From the NCBI GenBank assembly GCA_023664265.1, contig JAMPFV010000001.1, forward strand, positions 314,521 to 378,520: a stretch of 64,000 bases of DNA, in the 5' to 3' direction. Both the position numbers and the translations under genes were made by a program. Positions 31,746-40,675 of the stretch are shown piece by piece. The stretch is from Roseburia sp. GTDB taxonomy: Bacteria; Bacillota; Clostridia; Lachnospirales; Lachnospiraceae. Below the pieces are notes generated by a model. It was not told where the DNA came from. It saw nothing but the letters and a program-made list of their open reading frames with translations, and ran no database searches. The stretch's first letter is position 1, and the number at the start of each line of letters is the position of its first letter.

Positions 31746-34700
31746 ATGGAGAAGAGATTTTTTGAGGCGTTCCCGAATCTGAAGCTCTCCGGTGTGCAGA
31801 AGGACTTGTTTGAGCAGGTGACGGTGGAGCGGATTACGGTCACGAAGCGCAAGGACTTCCTGCGTGTCTATATTCGGAGCGGGCGGCTGATTGAGAAGGA
31901 GACCATCTATGCGGTGGAGAGCGAGGTCAAGAAGCAGTTCTTCCCAAATGACAATATTGTCATAAAAATATATGAGCGCTTTGTGCTGTCTGAACAGTAC
32001 AATCCCGAGAAGCTGATGGAGGCTTATCGGGAGAGCATCGGCATGGAGCTGAAAGCGTGCGAGCATCTGCTCTACACGGTGTTCCATCAGGCGGATATCA
32101 GTTTCCCGGAGGAGGATCGGATGCGGCTTGTCCTCGAGGATACGGTGGTCGCGCGGTCGAAGGAGGAGGAGCTGGTTCGGATACTGGACAAGGTGCTGAA
32201 CGAGCGCTGTGGCTTCCGCGTGCGCTTTGCGGTGGAGTATAAGGAAGCGAAGAGCAGCAGGTATCGGGAGGACGACGAGCTGCGTATCCGGAGGATTGTC
32301 GAGAATATTGGAAATCGTATCGCTGCGGGAGCGGAGGAGGTGGAAGCATCTGACGTCGTCAGCGCAGCACCTGACGTTGTCAGCGCAGCACCTGACGTCG
32401 TCAGTGCCGCATCTGCGGTCGGGGCGGACAGGCCCAAGCAGACGGCACGGAGGGAAGAAAAATCACCCGACAGGAGCGGCGCGTTCAAAAAAGGAGAGGG
32501 CTTTCAGCGGCGGTTGCCGAGGAAATCCGATAATCCGGACGTCATTTACGGACGCGATTTCGAGGACGATGCCATCAACATAGAGGAAATCCAGGGCGAG
32601 ATGGGGGAGGTTACCATCCGCGGCAAGGTGCGCATGCTCGACAAGCGCGAGATCAGAAATGAAAAGACCATCGTGAGCTTTGAGATAACGGATTTCACAG
32701 ATACGATCAAGGTCAAGATGTTTGTACATAATGAGCAGCTCGACGCGCTCCTTGCGGATCTGAAGGTGGGGGCGTTCTTTAAGGTGAAGGGCGTGACCGT
32801 CAACGATGCCTTTGACAGGGAGCTGACAATCGCGACCGTCACGGGGCTCAAGAAGATTCCCGACTTTACGACCGCCCGCATGGACAACAGCCCGCGCAAG
32901 CGGGTGGAGCTGCACTGTCATACGAAGATGAGCGATATGGACGGGGTATCGGACGTCAAGGACATCATAAAGCGCGCGAAGAAGTGGGGACATAAGGCGT
33001 TGGCCATCACGGATCACGGCTGTGTGCAGGCTTTTCCGGACGCCGGCCACGCGCTTGCGCAGGACGACGATTTCAAGATACTCTACGGCGTGGAAGGGTA
33101 TCTCGTGGATGATCTGAAGCGAATCGTGACCGACGGGAAGGGACAGTCCTTAGATGAGACCTGCGTTGTGTTCGATATTGAGACGACAGGATTTTCACCG
33201 GTCAGCAACCGCATTATAGAGATTGGCGCGGTGAAGGTGTCGGGCGGGCGGATTGTGGATCGATTCTCCACCTTTGTAAACCCGCAGGTGCCGATTCCCT
33301 TTGAGATTGAGAAGCTGACGGGCATCAATGACGGCATGGTGCTGGACGCGGACACCATCGAGACGGTTCTGCCGCGCTTTTTGGACTTTGTGGGGGATGC
33401 GGCGCTGGTGGCGCACAACGCCGGCTTTGACGTGAGCTTTATCAAGGAGAACGCGAAGCGTCAGGGGCTTGCGGTGGAAAACACCTATGTGGATACGGTG
33501 GCGATTGCCAGAACCCTGTTGACGGCGCAGGCAAAATATACGCTGGACGCGGTCGCAAAGACGCTGGGCATTTCGCTTGAAAACCACCATCGGGCGGTGG
33601 ACGACGCGGAGTGTACCGCGGAAATCTTCGTCAAATTTGTCGAGATGCTCAAGAAAGACGGGGTAGGAACACTGGCGGAGCTGAACGAGCTTGGCAAGAG
33701 CAGCGTGGCGGCCGTCAGGAAGCTGCACTCGTACCACATTATCATTCTGGCGAAGAACCAGACGGGCCGAATCAATCTGTACAAGCTGATTTCCGAGTCG
33801 CATCTTACCTATTTTTACAAGCGGCCGCTGATTCCCAAGAGCCTGATTGAGAAGCACCGCGAGGGACTGATTATCGGGAGCGCGTGCGAGGCGGGGGAGC
33901 TGTTTCAGGCGCTGCTGGACGGGCAGAGCGACGAGCAGCTTGCGCGCATTGTGCGGTTTTATGATTATCTGGAGATACAGCCGATTGGAAACAACCGGTT
34001 TATGATTGCCTCCGAGCGCCATCGGGACATCAACTCGGAGGAGGATCTGATTGCGCTCAATAAGCGGGTGGTGAAGCTTGGCGAGCAGTTCCACAAGCCG
34101 GTGGTGGCGACCTGCGACGTGCATTTCCTCGACCCCGAGGACGAGGTGTACCGCAGGATCATTATGGCGGGGAAGGGCTTCAAGGATGCGGACGAGCAGG
34201 CGCCGCTGTTTCTGCGGACGACGGAGGAGATGCTGGACGAATTTTCCTACTACCTTGGCAGTGAGAAGGCGGAGGAGATTGTCATTACCAACACGAACCT
34301 GATAGCGGATATGTGCGACAGGATTGCGCCGGTGCGGCCGGACAAATGTCCGCCGGTTATCGAGGACAGCGACCGGCAGTTGACGGACATCTGTTACCGG
34401 AAGGCGCATGAAATGTATGGGGAGAACCTGCCGGAGGTGGTGGAGGCGCGGCTCAAGCGGGAGCTGAACTCCATCATCAGCAACGGTTTTGCCGTGATGT
34501 ATATCATCGCGCAGAAGTTGGTGTGGAAGTCCGTCGAGGACGGTTATCTGGTCGGCTCGCGCGGATCCGTCGGCTCGTCCTTTGTCGCGACCATGGCGGG
34601 AATCACCGAGGTCAACCCGTTAAGTCCGCACTATTACTGCAAGAAATGCCATTACAGCGACTTTGATTCCGCGGATGTGAAAAAGTTTGCGGGCATGGCA

Positions 34701-36263
34701 GGCTGTGATATGCCCGACAAGAACTGTCCGGTCTGCGGGGAGAAGCTGGTCAAGGACGGCTTTGATATCCCGTTTGAGACGTTCCTGGGCTTCAAAGGGA
34801 ACAAGGAGCCGGATATCGATTTGAACTTTTCCGGCGAGTATCAGAGTAAGGCGCACAAGTACACGGAGGTTATCTTCGGCTATGGGCAGACCTTCCGCGC
34901 GGGCACCATCGGAACGCTCGCGGACAAGACGGCCTTCGGCTATGTGAAGAATTATTATGAGGAGCGCGGAAAGCACAAGCGGACAAGCGAGATTAACCGC
35001 ATTGTGGAGGGCTGTGTGGGCGTGCGGCGCACTACCGGTCAGCACCCGGGCGGCATCGTGGTGCTGCCGGTCGGGGAGGAGATCAATTCCTTCACGCCGG
35101 TGCAGCATCCGGCAAACGACATGACGACGGATATTGTTACAACGCATTTTGACTATCACTCGATTGACCATAACCTGTTAAAGCTCGATATTCTCGGGCA
35201 CGATGATCCGACCATGATTCGGATGCTTCAGGATTTGACGGGGATTGACCCGACCGCAATCCCGCTGGACGATAAGCAGGTCATGTCGCTGTTTCAAAAT
35301 ACCTCGGCGCTTGGCATCACGCCGGAGCAGATTGGCGGCTGTAAGCTCGGGGCGCTGGGGATACCGGAGTTTGGCACGGACTTTGCGATGCAGATGCTGA
35401 TTGACACACAGCCGCAGTATTTCTCGGATCTGGTGCGCATCGCGGGGCTTTCCCACGGCACGGATGTATGGCTTGGCAACGCGCAGGAGCTGATTAAGAG
35501 CGGTCAGGCGACGATTTCCACCGCGATCTGCACCCGCGACGATATTATGACCTATTTAATCGGTATGGGCTTGGATTCGGAGGAGTCCTTCAAGATTATG
35601 GAGGCGGTGCGGAAGGGAACCGTTGCGAAGGGAAAGTGCGATAAATGGCCGGAGTGGGAGGCGGACATGCTCGCACATGATGTTCCCGACTGGTATATCT
35701 GGTCGTGCAAGAAGATACAGTACATGTTCCCGAAGGCGCACGCGGCGGCGTATGTGATGATGGCGTGGCGCATCGCCTACTGCAAGGTGAACTATCCGCT
35801 GGCGTACTACTGCGCGTTCTTCACAATCCGCGCGTCGGGCTTCTCCTATGAGCTGATGTGTCTGGGGAAGGAGACGTTGGAACGCTATCTGGCGGATTAC
35901 AAAAAACGCTCTGACACGCTGACCAACAAGGAGCAGGATACGCTCAGGGACATGCGGATTGTGCAGGAGATGTATGCGCGGGGCTTTGAATTTTTGCCGA
36001 TTGACATTTTCCGCGCGCATTCCAGGAATTTCCAGATTATCGACGGAAAGATCATGCCTTCCCTGAGCAGCATTGACGGTCTTGGCGAGAAGGCGGCGGA
36101 CGCGATTATGGAGGCGGCCAAGGACGGGCCGTTCCTCTCGAAGGATGATTTCAGGAGCCGCACCAAGGCCTCCAAGACGATTGTGGATCTGATGGGGGAT
36201 TTGGGGCTGCTCGGCGACATACCGGAATCCAACCAGATCAGTCTGTTTGATTTGGTGGGCTAA
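31746..36263 (+). CDS. polC: DNA polymerase III, PolC-type alpha subunit
   Basis: 1505 residues, the main replicative polymerase of low-GC Gram-positives. Order: N-terminal domain, OB fold (about 285-370, GEVTIRGKVRMLDKREIRNE), PHP domain split by the proofreading exonuclease (PHP starts RVELHCHTKMSDMDG near 384; exonuclease FDIETTGFSPVSNRIIEIGA near 476), zinc finger CKKCHYSDF with CPVCGEKL (about 965-995), palm with PDIDLNFSGEYQ, and C-terminal duplex-binding part. A short Ala/Val linker near residue 203-225 is made of 21-base DNA repeats. Last gene of the pyrH block; terminator follows. Confidence 0.97.
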   Translation: MEKRFFEAFPNLKLSGVQKDLFEQVTVERITVTKRKDFLRVYIRSGRLIEKETIYAVESEVKKQFFPNDNIVIKIYERFVLSEQYNPEKLMEAYRESIGMELKACEHLLYTVFHQADISFPEEDRMRLVLEDTVVARSKEEELVRILDKVLNERCGFRVRFAVEYKEAKSSRYREDDELRIRRIVENIGNRIAAGAEEVEASDVVSAAPDVVSAAPDVVSAASAVGADRPKQTARREEKSPDRSGAFKKGEGFQRRLPRKSDNPDVIYGRDFEDDAINIEEIQGEMGEVTIRGKVRMLDKREIRNEKTIVSFEITDFTDTIKVKMFVHNEQLDALLADLKVGAFFKVKGVTVNDAFDRELTIATVTGLKKIPDFTTARMDNSPRKRVELHCHTKMSDMDGVSDVKDIIKRAKKWGHKALAITDHGCVQAFPDAGHALAQDDDFKILYGVEGYLVDDLKRIVTDGKGQSLDETCVVFDIETTGFSPVSNRIIEIGAVKVSGGRIVDRFSTFVNPQVPIPFEIEKLTGINDGMVLDADTIETVLPRFLDFVGDAALVAHNAGFDVSFIKENAKRQGLAVENTYVDTVAIARTLLTAQAKYTLDAVAKTLGISLENHHRAVDDAECTAEIFVKFVEMLKKDGVGTLAELNELGKSSVAAVRKLHSYHIIILAKNQTGRINLYKLISESHLTYFYKRPLIPKSLIEKHREGLIIGSACEAGELFQALLDGQSDEQLARIVRFYDYLEIQPIGNNRFMIASERHRDINSEEDLIALNKRVVKLGEQFHKPVVATCDVHFLDPEDEVYRRIIMAGKGFKDADEQAPLFLRTTEEMLDEFSYYLGSEKAEEIVITNTNLIADMCDRIAPVRPDKCPPVIEDSDRQLTDICYRKAHEMYGENLPEVVEARLKRELNSIISNGFAVMYIIAQKLVWKSVEDGYLVGSRGSVGSSFVATMAGITEVNPLSPHYYCKKCHYSDFDSADVKKFAGMAGCDMPDKNCPVCGEKLVKDGFDIPFETFLGFKGNKEPDIDLNFSGEYQSKAHKYTEVIFGYGQTFRAGTIGTLADKTAFGYVKNYYEERGKHKRTSEINRIVEGCVGVRRTTGQHPGGIVVLPVGEEINSFTPVQHPANDMTTDIVTTHFDYHSIDHNLLKLDILGHDDPTMIRMLQDLTGIDPTAIPLDDKQVMSLFQNTSALGITPEQIGGCKLGALGIPEFGTDFAMQMLIDTQPQYFSDLVRIAGLSHGTDVWLGNAQELIKSGQATISTAICTRDDIMTYLIGMGLDSEESFKIMEAVRKGTVAKGKCDKWPEWEADMLAHDVPDWYIWSCKKIQYMFPKAHAAAYVMMAWRIAYCKVNYPLAYYCAFFTIRASGFSYELMCLGKETLERYLADYKKRSDTLTNKEQDTLRDMRIVQEMYARGFEFLPIDIFRAHSRNFQIIDGKIMPSLSSIDGLGEKAADAIMEAAKDGPFLSKDDFRSRTKASKTIVDLMGDLGLLGDIPESNQISLFDLVG
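32352..32414 (+). repeat. Three 21-base tandem repeats inside polC
   Basis: Units at 32352, 32373 and 32394 each encode DVVSAA followed by P or S. They lie in the linker between the N-terminal domain and the OB fold and keep frame. Confidence 0.85.
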
Positions 36264-36270
36264 AGACTGA

Positions 36271-36309
36271 AAACAGCAGGAATTTGAAAAAATTTTTGCT
36301 GTTTTTTTG
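36271..36309 (+). terminator. Terminator after polC
   Basis: AACAGCA pairs with TGCTGTT (A/T-rich loop of 18) and runs into a further TTTTT. The remaining bases to the mraZ promoter show no gene. Confidence 0.75.
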
Positions 36310-36427
36310 TGCGCAAAATTACGAAATGTGGTATGCGGTGGCACGGGACAGACTATATCTTGCGTAAATTTCTCCAATATCCTGCAGTGCCGGGCTTGGC
36401 GGCGCACCTTCCGACAAAAATAAAAGC

Positions 36428-36456
36428 TTGCTATTTAGATAAATTTCATATAAAAT
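36428..36456 (+). promoter_or_regulatory. Promoter of the division and cell wall cluster
   Basis: TTGCTA (36428-36433), 17 bases, TAAAAT (36451-36456). The expected start near 36463 coincides with the first MraZ box. Confidence 0.7.
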
Positions 36457-36462
36457 GAATGG

Positions 36463-36499
36463 AAAGTGGTGAAAAGTGGAACAAAGTGGCGTGAAGTGG
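36463..36499 (+). promoter_or_regulatory. MraZ operator: four AAGTGG boxes at 10-base period
   Basis: AAAGTGG at 36463, 36473 and 36483 and GAAGTGG at 36493 are spaced exactly one helical turn. MraZ proteins bind short direct repeats of this type (AAAGTG-like in Mollicutes, TGGG-containing in E. coli) before their own gene. Position over the transcription start predicts autoregulation. Confidence 0.85.
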
Positions 36500-36510
36500 T
36501 GGTGATTGGC

Positions 36511-36942
36511 ATGTTTATGGGCGAGTACAATCATACGATAGACACCAAGGGCAGGCTGATTATCCCTTCAAAATTCCGCGAGGTGCTTGGAGATGAGTTC
36601 GTGGTGACGAAAGGGATGGATGGCTGCCTGTTTGTGTACGAGAACACGGAATGGTCCGCTTTTGAGGAGAAGCTCAAGGCTCTGCCGCTGATGAATAAGG
36701 AATCCCGTAAGTTTGCCCGTTTTTTCCTCGCGGGCGCGGCAAGCGTGGAGGTGGACAAGCAGGGAAGAATACTGATACCGTCGGTGCTGCGGGAGTTCGC
36801 GGCGCTGGATAAGGACGTCGTTTTGGTGGGCGTTGGCGGACGAATAGAAATCTGGGGCAGGGAGCGCTGGGCGGCGGCCTCGGAATATGATGATATGGAT
36901 GATATTGCGGAGCACATGGCTCAGCTAGGCCTGATGATTTGA
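36511..36942 (+). CDS. mraZ: Transcriptional regulator MraZ
   Basis: 143 residues with the two AbrB-like halves, each carrying the DxKGR-type motif: first NHTIDTKGRLIIPSKFRE, second VEVDKQGRILIPSVLRE. The ring-shaped oligomer binds repeats before the cluster. Start at 36511 (MFMGEYNHT) follows homologues; an ATG two codons later is also possible. Confidence 0.93.
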   Translation: MFMGEYNHTIDTKGRLIIPSKFREVLGDEFVVTKGMDGCLFVYENTEWSAFEEKLKALPLMNKESRKFARFFLAGAASVEVDKQGRILIPSVLREFAALDKDVVLVGVGGRIEIWGRERWAAASEYDDMDDIAEHMAQLGLMI

Positions 36943-36975
36943 CGGGCGCGGAGCAGACTGCACGCAGGGAAGGGC

Positions 36976-37923
36976 ATGGTTGCAGTGATGGAATTTAAGC
37001 ATACTTCGGTACTGTTAAGGGAGACAATTGAAGCGTTGGAGATCAAGGCGGACGGCGTATATCTGGACGGTACGCTCGGCGGCGGGGGGCACGCGTATGA
37101 GATTTGCAGGAGACTTGGAGAGAAGGGCAGGCTTGTGGGAATCGACCAGGATGCCGACGCGATAGCGGCGGCGGGGGAGCGTCTGGCGGAATTTGGCGAT
37201 AAGGTCAGCATCGTCAGAGACAACTTCTGCAATGCGCGGGAGGCGCTGGGCGGATTTGGGATCACGCATGTGGACGGCATCGTGTTGGATCTGGGTGTTT
37301 CGTCCCATCAGCTTGACACGGTGGAGAGAGGCTTCACCTACAAGTACGATACGCCGTTGGACATGCGCATGGATCAGCGGCAGAAGATTTCCGCGCGGGA
37401 CATTGTAAACACCTACAGCGAACAGGATCTGTATAAGATAATCAGGGATTACGGCGAGGAGAATTTCGCCAAGAACATCGCGAAGCATATTGTGGCGGCG
37501 AGAAAGGAAAAGCCGGTCGAGACGACCTTTGAGCTGAACGAGCTGATAAAGGCGGCGATACCCGCCAAGATGCGCGCCGTGGGCGGACATCCGTCGAAGC
37601 GGACGTTTCAGGCCATCCGCATTGAGTGCAACCATGAGCTGGAGGTGCTGCGGAATTCATTGGAGGATATGGTCAATATGCTCAACCCGGGAGGAAAGCT
37701 TTGCATCATAACCTTTCATTCCCTTGAGGACAGAATCGTCAAGCACGCGTTTCGCGAGCTGGAGAACCCGTGCACCTGTCCGCCCGAATTTCCGGTGTGC
37801 GTATGCGGAAGAGTTCCCTACGGCCGGGCAGTGCCCAGAAAGGCCATCCTGCCGTCGGAGGAGGAGCTGGCGGAAAATCCGCGGTCGAAGAGCGCAAAGC
37901 TGAGAGTTTTTGAAAGAATATAA
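36976..37923 (+). CDS. rsmH: 16S rRNA m4C1402 methyltransferase
   Basis: 315 residues. SAM site [17 protein letters not shown] (about residues 26-42), [37 protein letters not shown] and [11 protein letters not shown], all typical of RsmH (MraW). Start ATG with AGGGAAGG upstream; an ATG four codons later is possible. Standard second gene of the cluster. Confidence 0.95.
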   Translation: MVAVMEFKHTSVLLRETIEALEIKADGVYLDGTLGGGGHAYEICRRLGEKGRLVGIDQDADAIAAAGERLAEFGDKVSIVRDNFCNAREALGGFGITHVDGIVLDLGVSSHQLDTVERGFTYKYDTPLDMRMDQRQKISARDIVNTYSEQDLYKIIRDYGEENFAKNIAKHIVAARKEKPVETTFELNELIKAAIPAKMRAVGGHPSKRTFQAIRIECNHELEVLRNSLEDMVNMLNPGGKLCIITFHSLEDRIVKHAFRELENPCTCPPEFPVCVCGRVPYGRAVPRKAILPSEEELAENPRSKSAKLRVFERI

Positions 37924-37935
37924 ATTTGGAAAGGC

Positions 37936-38424
37936 ATGGTTAGCGGAATGGACTACAATTATATAGACGGCAGCACGGTCAGAAAAGCGGAGACGGCGCC
38001 TGTCAGAAGAGAGGTGCGAAGGACGGCGCCGCAGCGCGCGCACGGGAGCCGGCCGCATCCGCAAGGGAATACGCGCAGACACAGCCGCAGACAGGTCAAG
38101 GCAGCGCCGATGAACGTGGGTTATATCGCCGTTGTGGCGGGCGCGCTTGCCGTTACCTGCATTGTACTGATATTCTACATCGGATTGCAGTCAACGATTA
38201 CCGGTCACATCAATAACATTTCCCGGCTCGAGAGCGAGCTGAACGATTTGAAGCTTTCAAATGACGAGCTGTACACGAAGATTATGAGCAGTGTGGATTT
38301 GGAGGAGATAAAGCGGATTGCGGTGAATGAGCTTGGAATGAAATACGCCAGAGAGGGACAGGTTATCACCTACTCCGGCGAGGGGAGCGACTATGTAAGG
38401 CAGTACAGCGATATTCCCGAGTGA
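37936..38424 (+). CDS. ftsL: Division protein FtsL-like
   Basis: 162 residues: a basic, disordered N-terminal cytoplasmic part of about 57 residues, one membrane helix (VGYIAVVAGALAVTCIVLIF), then a short coiled coil (ISRLESELNDLKLSNDEL) and a compact end. Size, topology and position between rsmH and a class B PBP match FtsL, which scaffolds the septal synthase. Sequence conservation of FtsL is low, so the name rests on context. Confidence 0.8.
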   Translation: MVSGMDYNYIDGSTVRKAETAPVRREVRRTAPQRAHGSRPHPQGNTRRHSRRQVKAAPMNVGYIAVVAGALAVTCIVLIFYIGLQSTITGHINNISRLESELNDLKLSNDELYTKIMSSVDLEEIKRIAVNELGMKYAREGQVITYSGEGSDYVRQYSDIPE

Positions 38425-38451
38425 AGTGCCACAGACTGGAAGTGAGGACGG

Positions 38452-40611
38452 ATGGCGAGAGCAAAGAGGAGAAGGAATTACAATTATCAAAAGGTAAAGA
38501 CAATGAAGCTGGCAGTGATGATGCTCATCATCCTGTTGGCTTTTGCAGGGTTAGGGGTGCGCCTGTACGTGATATCGCGGGATCATCAGGACAGTTACCA
38601 GAAGAAAATCCTGTCGCAGCAGCGCTATGACTCCACAACGCTTCCGTTCAAGCGCGGAACGATTACGGATGCCAACGGCACGATACTGGCGGTCAGCGAG
38701 AAGGTCTACAATGTCATTCTGGACTGCAAGGTAATGCTCTCCGACGAGAAGAGCAAGGAGCCGACGCTGAGCGCGCTGGCGGATTGCTTCGGCTTGGATC
38801 GCAGCGAGCTGAATGCCTATGTGGCGGCGAACCCCAACTCCCAGTATTATGTTCTGAAAAAGCGGCTGACCTATGAGGAGATTGAGCCGTTCCTCAACCG
38901 GAAGGCGGAGAACAATGAGAAGGCTGCCAAGGATAAGGAGAAGAAGCTTGGCACTATTAACGGGGTATGGTTTGAGGAGGAATATATCCGGCGCTATCCG
39001 AACAATACCTTGGCCTGCGATGTGATAGGCTTTACGGGAACGGACAACAACGGCACCTATGGGCTTGAGGAATACTACAATGATGAGCTCAACGGCACGA
39101 ACGGCAGGGAGTACGGCTTTCTGAATGACGATGTGACGCTGGAGCGCACCACCGTGGCCGCGGTGGATGGCAATTCTCTTGTGCTGACAATCGACGCGAA
39201 CATACAGGCGATGTGCGAGAAATATCTGAAGCAGTTCAGCGACGAGCACAAGGATGAAGCGCGGGAGGGGCTTGGCTTCTATGACGGAGCCGTCATTGTG
39301 ATGAACCCGAAGAACGGGGAAATACTGGCAATGGCGAGCTACCCGAACTTTGACCTGAACAATCCGCGGGATATTTCCGAGTATTATACCGAGGAGCAGA
39401 TTGCGGAAATGCAGGAGAATGAGACCTACTATGATACCTTAAATACGCTTTGGCGGAACTTCTGTATCTCCGACAGCTATGAGCCGGGCTCCACCGCGAA
39501 GTCACTGACGCTGGCGGCAGGTCTGGAGAGCGGCCGGATTGTCGGGAATGAGTCCTATGACTGCAACGGCGGCTTGGATGTCGCGGATCATCATATCAAC
39601 TGCAATGTGACGACCGGGCACGGCACGCTCAATGTCAGCGGCGCGCTGGAGCAGTCCTGCAACGTCGCATTTATGAAGATGGGCGAGGCCATCGGCGCGA
39701 CAAACATGTTGAAATTCAACAATATCTTTAACATCGGCCTGCGGACAAATATCGACCTTGCGGGCGAGGCGCGGACGGCGTCGCTGGTATATAACGAGCG
39801 CACCATGCACGAGGCGGAGCTTGCGACCTCCTCTTTCGGGCAGGGGTACAATGTCACGATGATAGAGATGGCGACAGCGTTCTGCTCTGTCATCAACGGC
39901 GGCTACTACTATGAACCGCATGTGGTGAGCAAGATTACGAATTCCAACGGTGATACGGTAAAGAATATCGAGCCGAGAGTCTTAAAGCAGACGATTTCGG
40001 AGACAACCTCCGCAATGATGCGCCAGTACTTATACGCGGCAGTTGCCGAAGGCACCGGCAAGTCGGCACGCCCGGCCGGATACGCTATCGGCGGCAAGAC
40101 GGGAACGGCGGAGAAGGTTCCGCGCGACCATAAGCACTATGTGGTTTCTTTTATCGGCTTTGCGCCGGTGGACGACCCGCAGGTGGTGATTTACTGTGTG
40201 ATCAACGAGCCAAACGTGGCCTCTCAGGATCATGCGTATTACGCGACGGGAATCGTGAAAAACGTTCTGACGGAGCTGCTTCCCTATATGCATATCAGCA
40301 GGACGGAGGAAATGACGATTGCGGAGCAGGAGGAGGCAGACAATCTGCTTGGAAACATCGTCGCACCGGAGCCGGCGGCTTCTGATGAAGAGAATCCCGA
40401 TGGGGAAAATCCTGACGGCGAGAATCCCAAGGACGGAGACGTTCAAGGGGAGGCTCCTGCGACCGGCAGTCCTTTTAACATTGTGGATCCTGTCACGGGT
40501 GAGCTGATCAATGTGGCGACAGGGGAGCCGGCCGAGCTCAATCATGGAGTCGAGGCCCTGCCCTCGGAGACGGAGGGAAACGGCGGGCAGCCGACGACAA
40601 ACAGTGAATAG
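38452..40611 (+). CDS. Class B penicillin-binding protein 1 (FtsI/SpoVD type)
   Basis: 719 residues. N-terminal anchor KLAVMMLIILLAFAGLGVRL, dimerisation domain (RYDSTTLPFKRGTITDANGT), and transpeptidase domain with SxxK in YEPGSTAKSL (about residue 348), SCN in EQSCNVAF and KTGT in GGKTGTAEKV. It cross-links septal peptidoglycan. The last 80 residues are acidic and carry PDGEN repeats (DEENPDGENPDGENPKDG), unusual for the class. GTGAGGA before the ATG. Confidence 0.92.
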   Translation: MARAKRRRNYNYQKVKTMKLAVMMLIILLAFAGLGVRLYVISRDHQDSYQKKILSQQRYDSTTLPFKRGTITDANGTILAVSEKVYNVILDCKVMLSDEKSKEPTLSALADCFGLDRSELNAYVAANPNSQYYVLKKRLTYEEIEPFLNRKAENNEKAAKDKEKKLGTINGVWFEEEYIRRYPNNTLACDVIGFTGTDNNGTYGLEEYYNDELNGTNGREYGFLNDDVTLERTTVAAVDGNSLVLTIDANIQAMCEKYLKQFSDEHKDEAREGLGFYDGAVIVMNPKNGEILAMASYPNFDLNNPRDISEYYTEEQIAEMQENETYYDTLNTLWRNFCISDSYEPGSTAKSLTLAAGLESGRIVGNESYDCNGGLDVADHHINCNVTTGHGTLNVSGALEQSCNVAFMKMGEAIGATNMLKFNNIFNIGLRTNIDLAGEARTASLVYNERTMHEAELATSSFGQGYNVTMIEMATAFCSVINGGYYYEPHVVSKITNSNGDTVKNIEPRVLKQTISETTSAMMRQYLYAAVAEGTGKSARPAGYAIGGKTGTAEKVPRDHKHYVVSFIGFAPVDDPQVVIYCVINEPNVASQDHAYYATGIVKNVLTELLPYMHISRTEEMTIAEQEEADNLLGNIVAPEPAASDEENPDGENPDGENPKDGDVQGEAPATGSPFNIVDPVTGELINVATGEPAELNHGVEALPSETEGNGGQPTTNSE

Positions 40612-40624
40612 GCGGCAGTAATAT

Positions 40625-40669
40625 CCCTCAAAAAAGAATAATAGATTATAGTAATTACTTTTTTGAGGG
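40625..40669 (+). promoter_or_regulatory. Hairpin enclosing the ribosome binding site of the second PBP
   Basis: CCCTCAAAAAAG (40625-40636) and CTTTTTTGAGGG (40658-40669) form a perfect 12-pair stem. The GAGGG in the 3' arm lies six bases before the next ATG (40676), so the fold hides the Shine-Dalgarno. It also resembles a terminator, but only CTTT follows. Confidence 0.6.
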
Positions 40670-40675
40670 CTTTCC

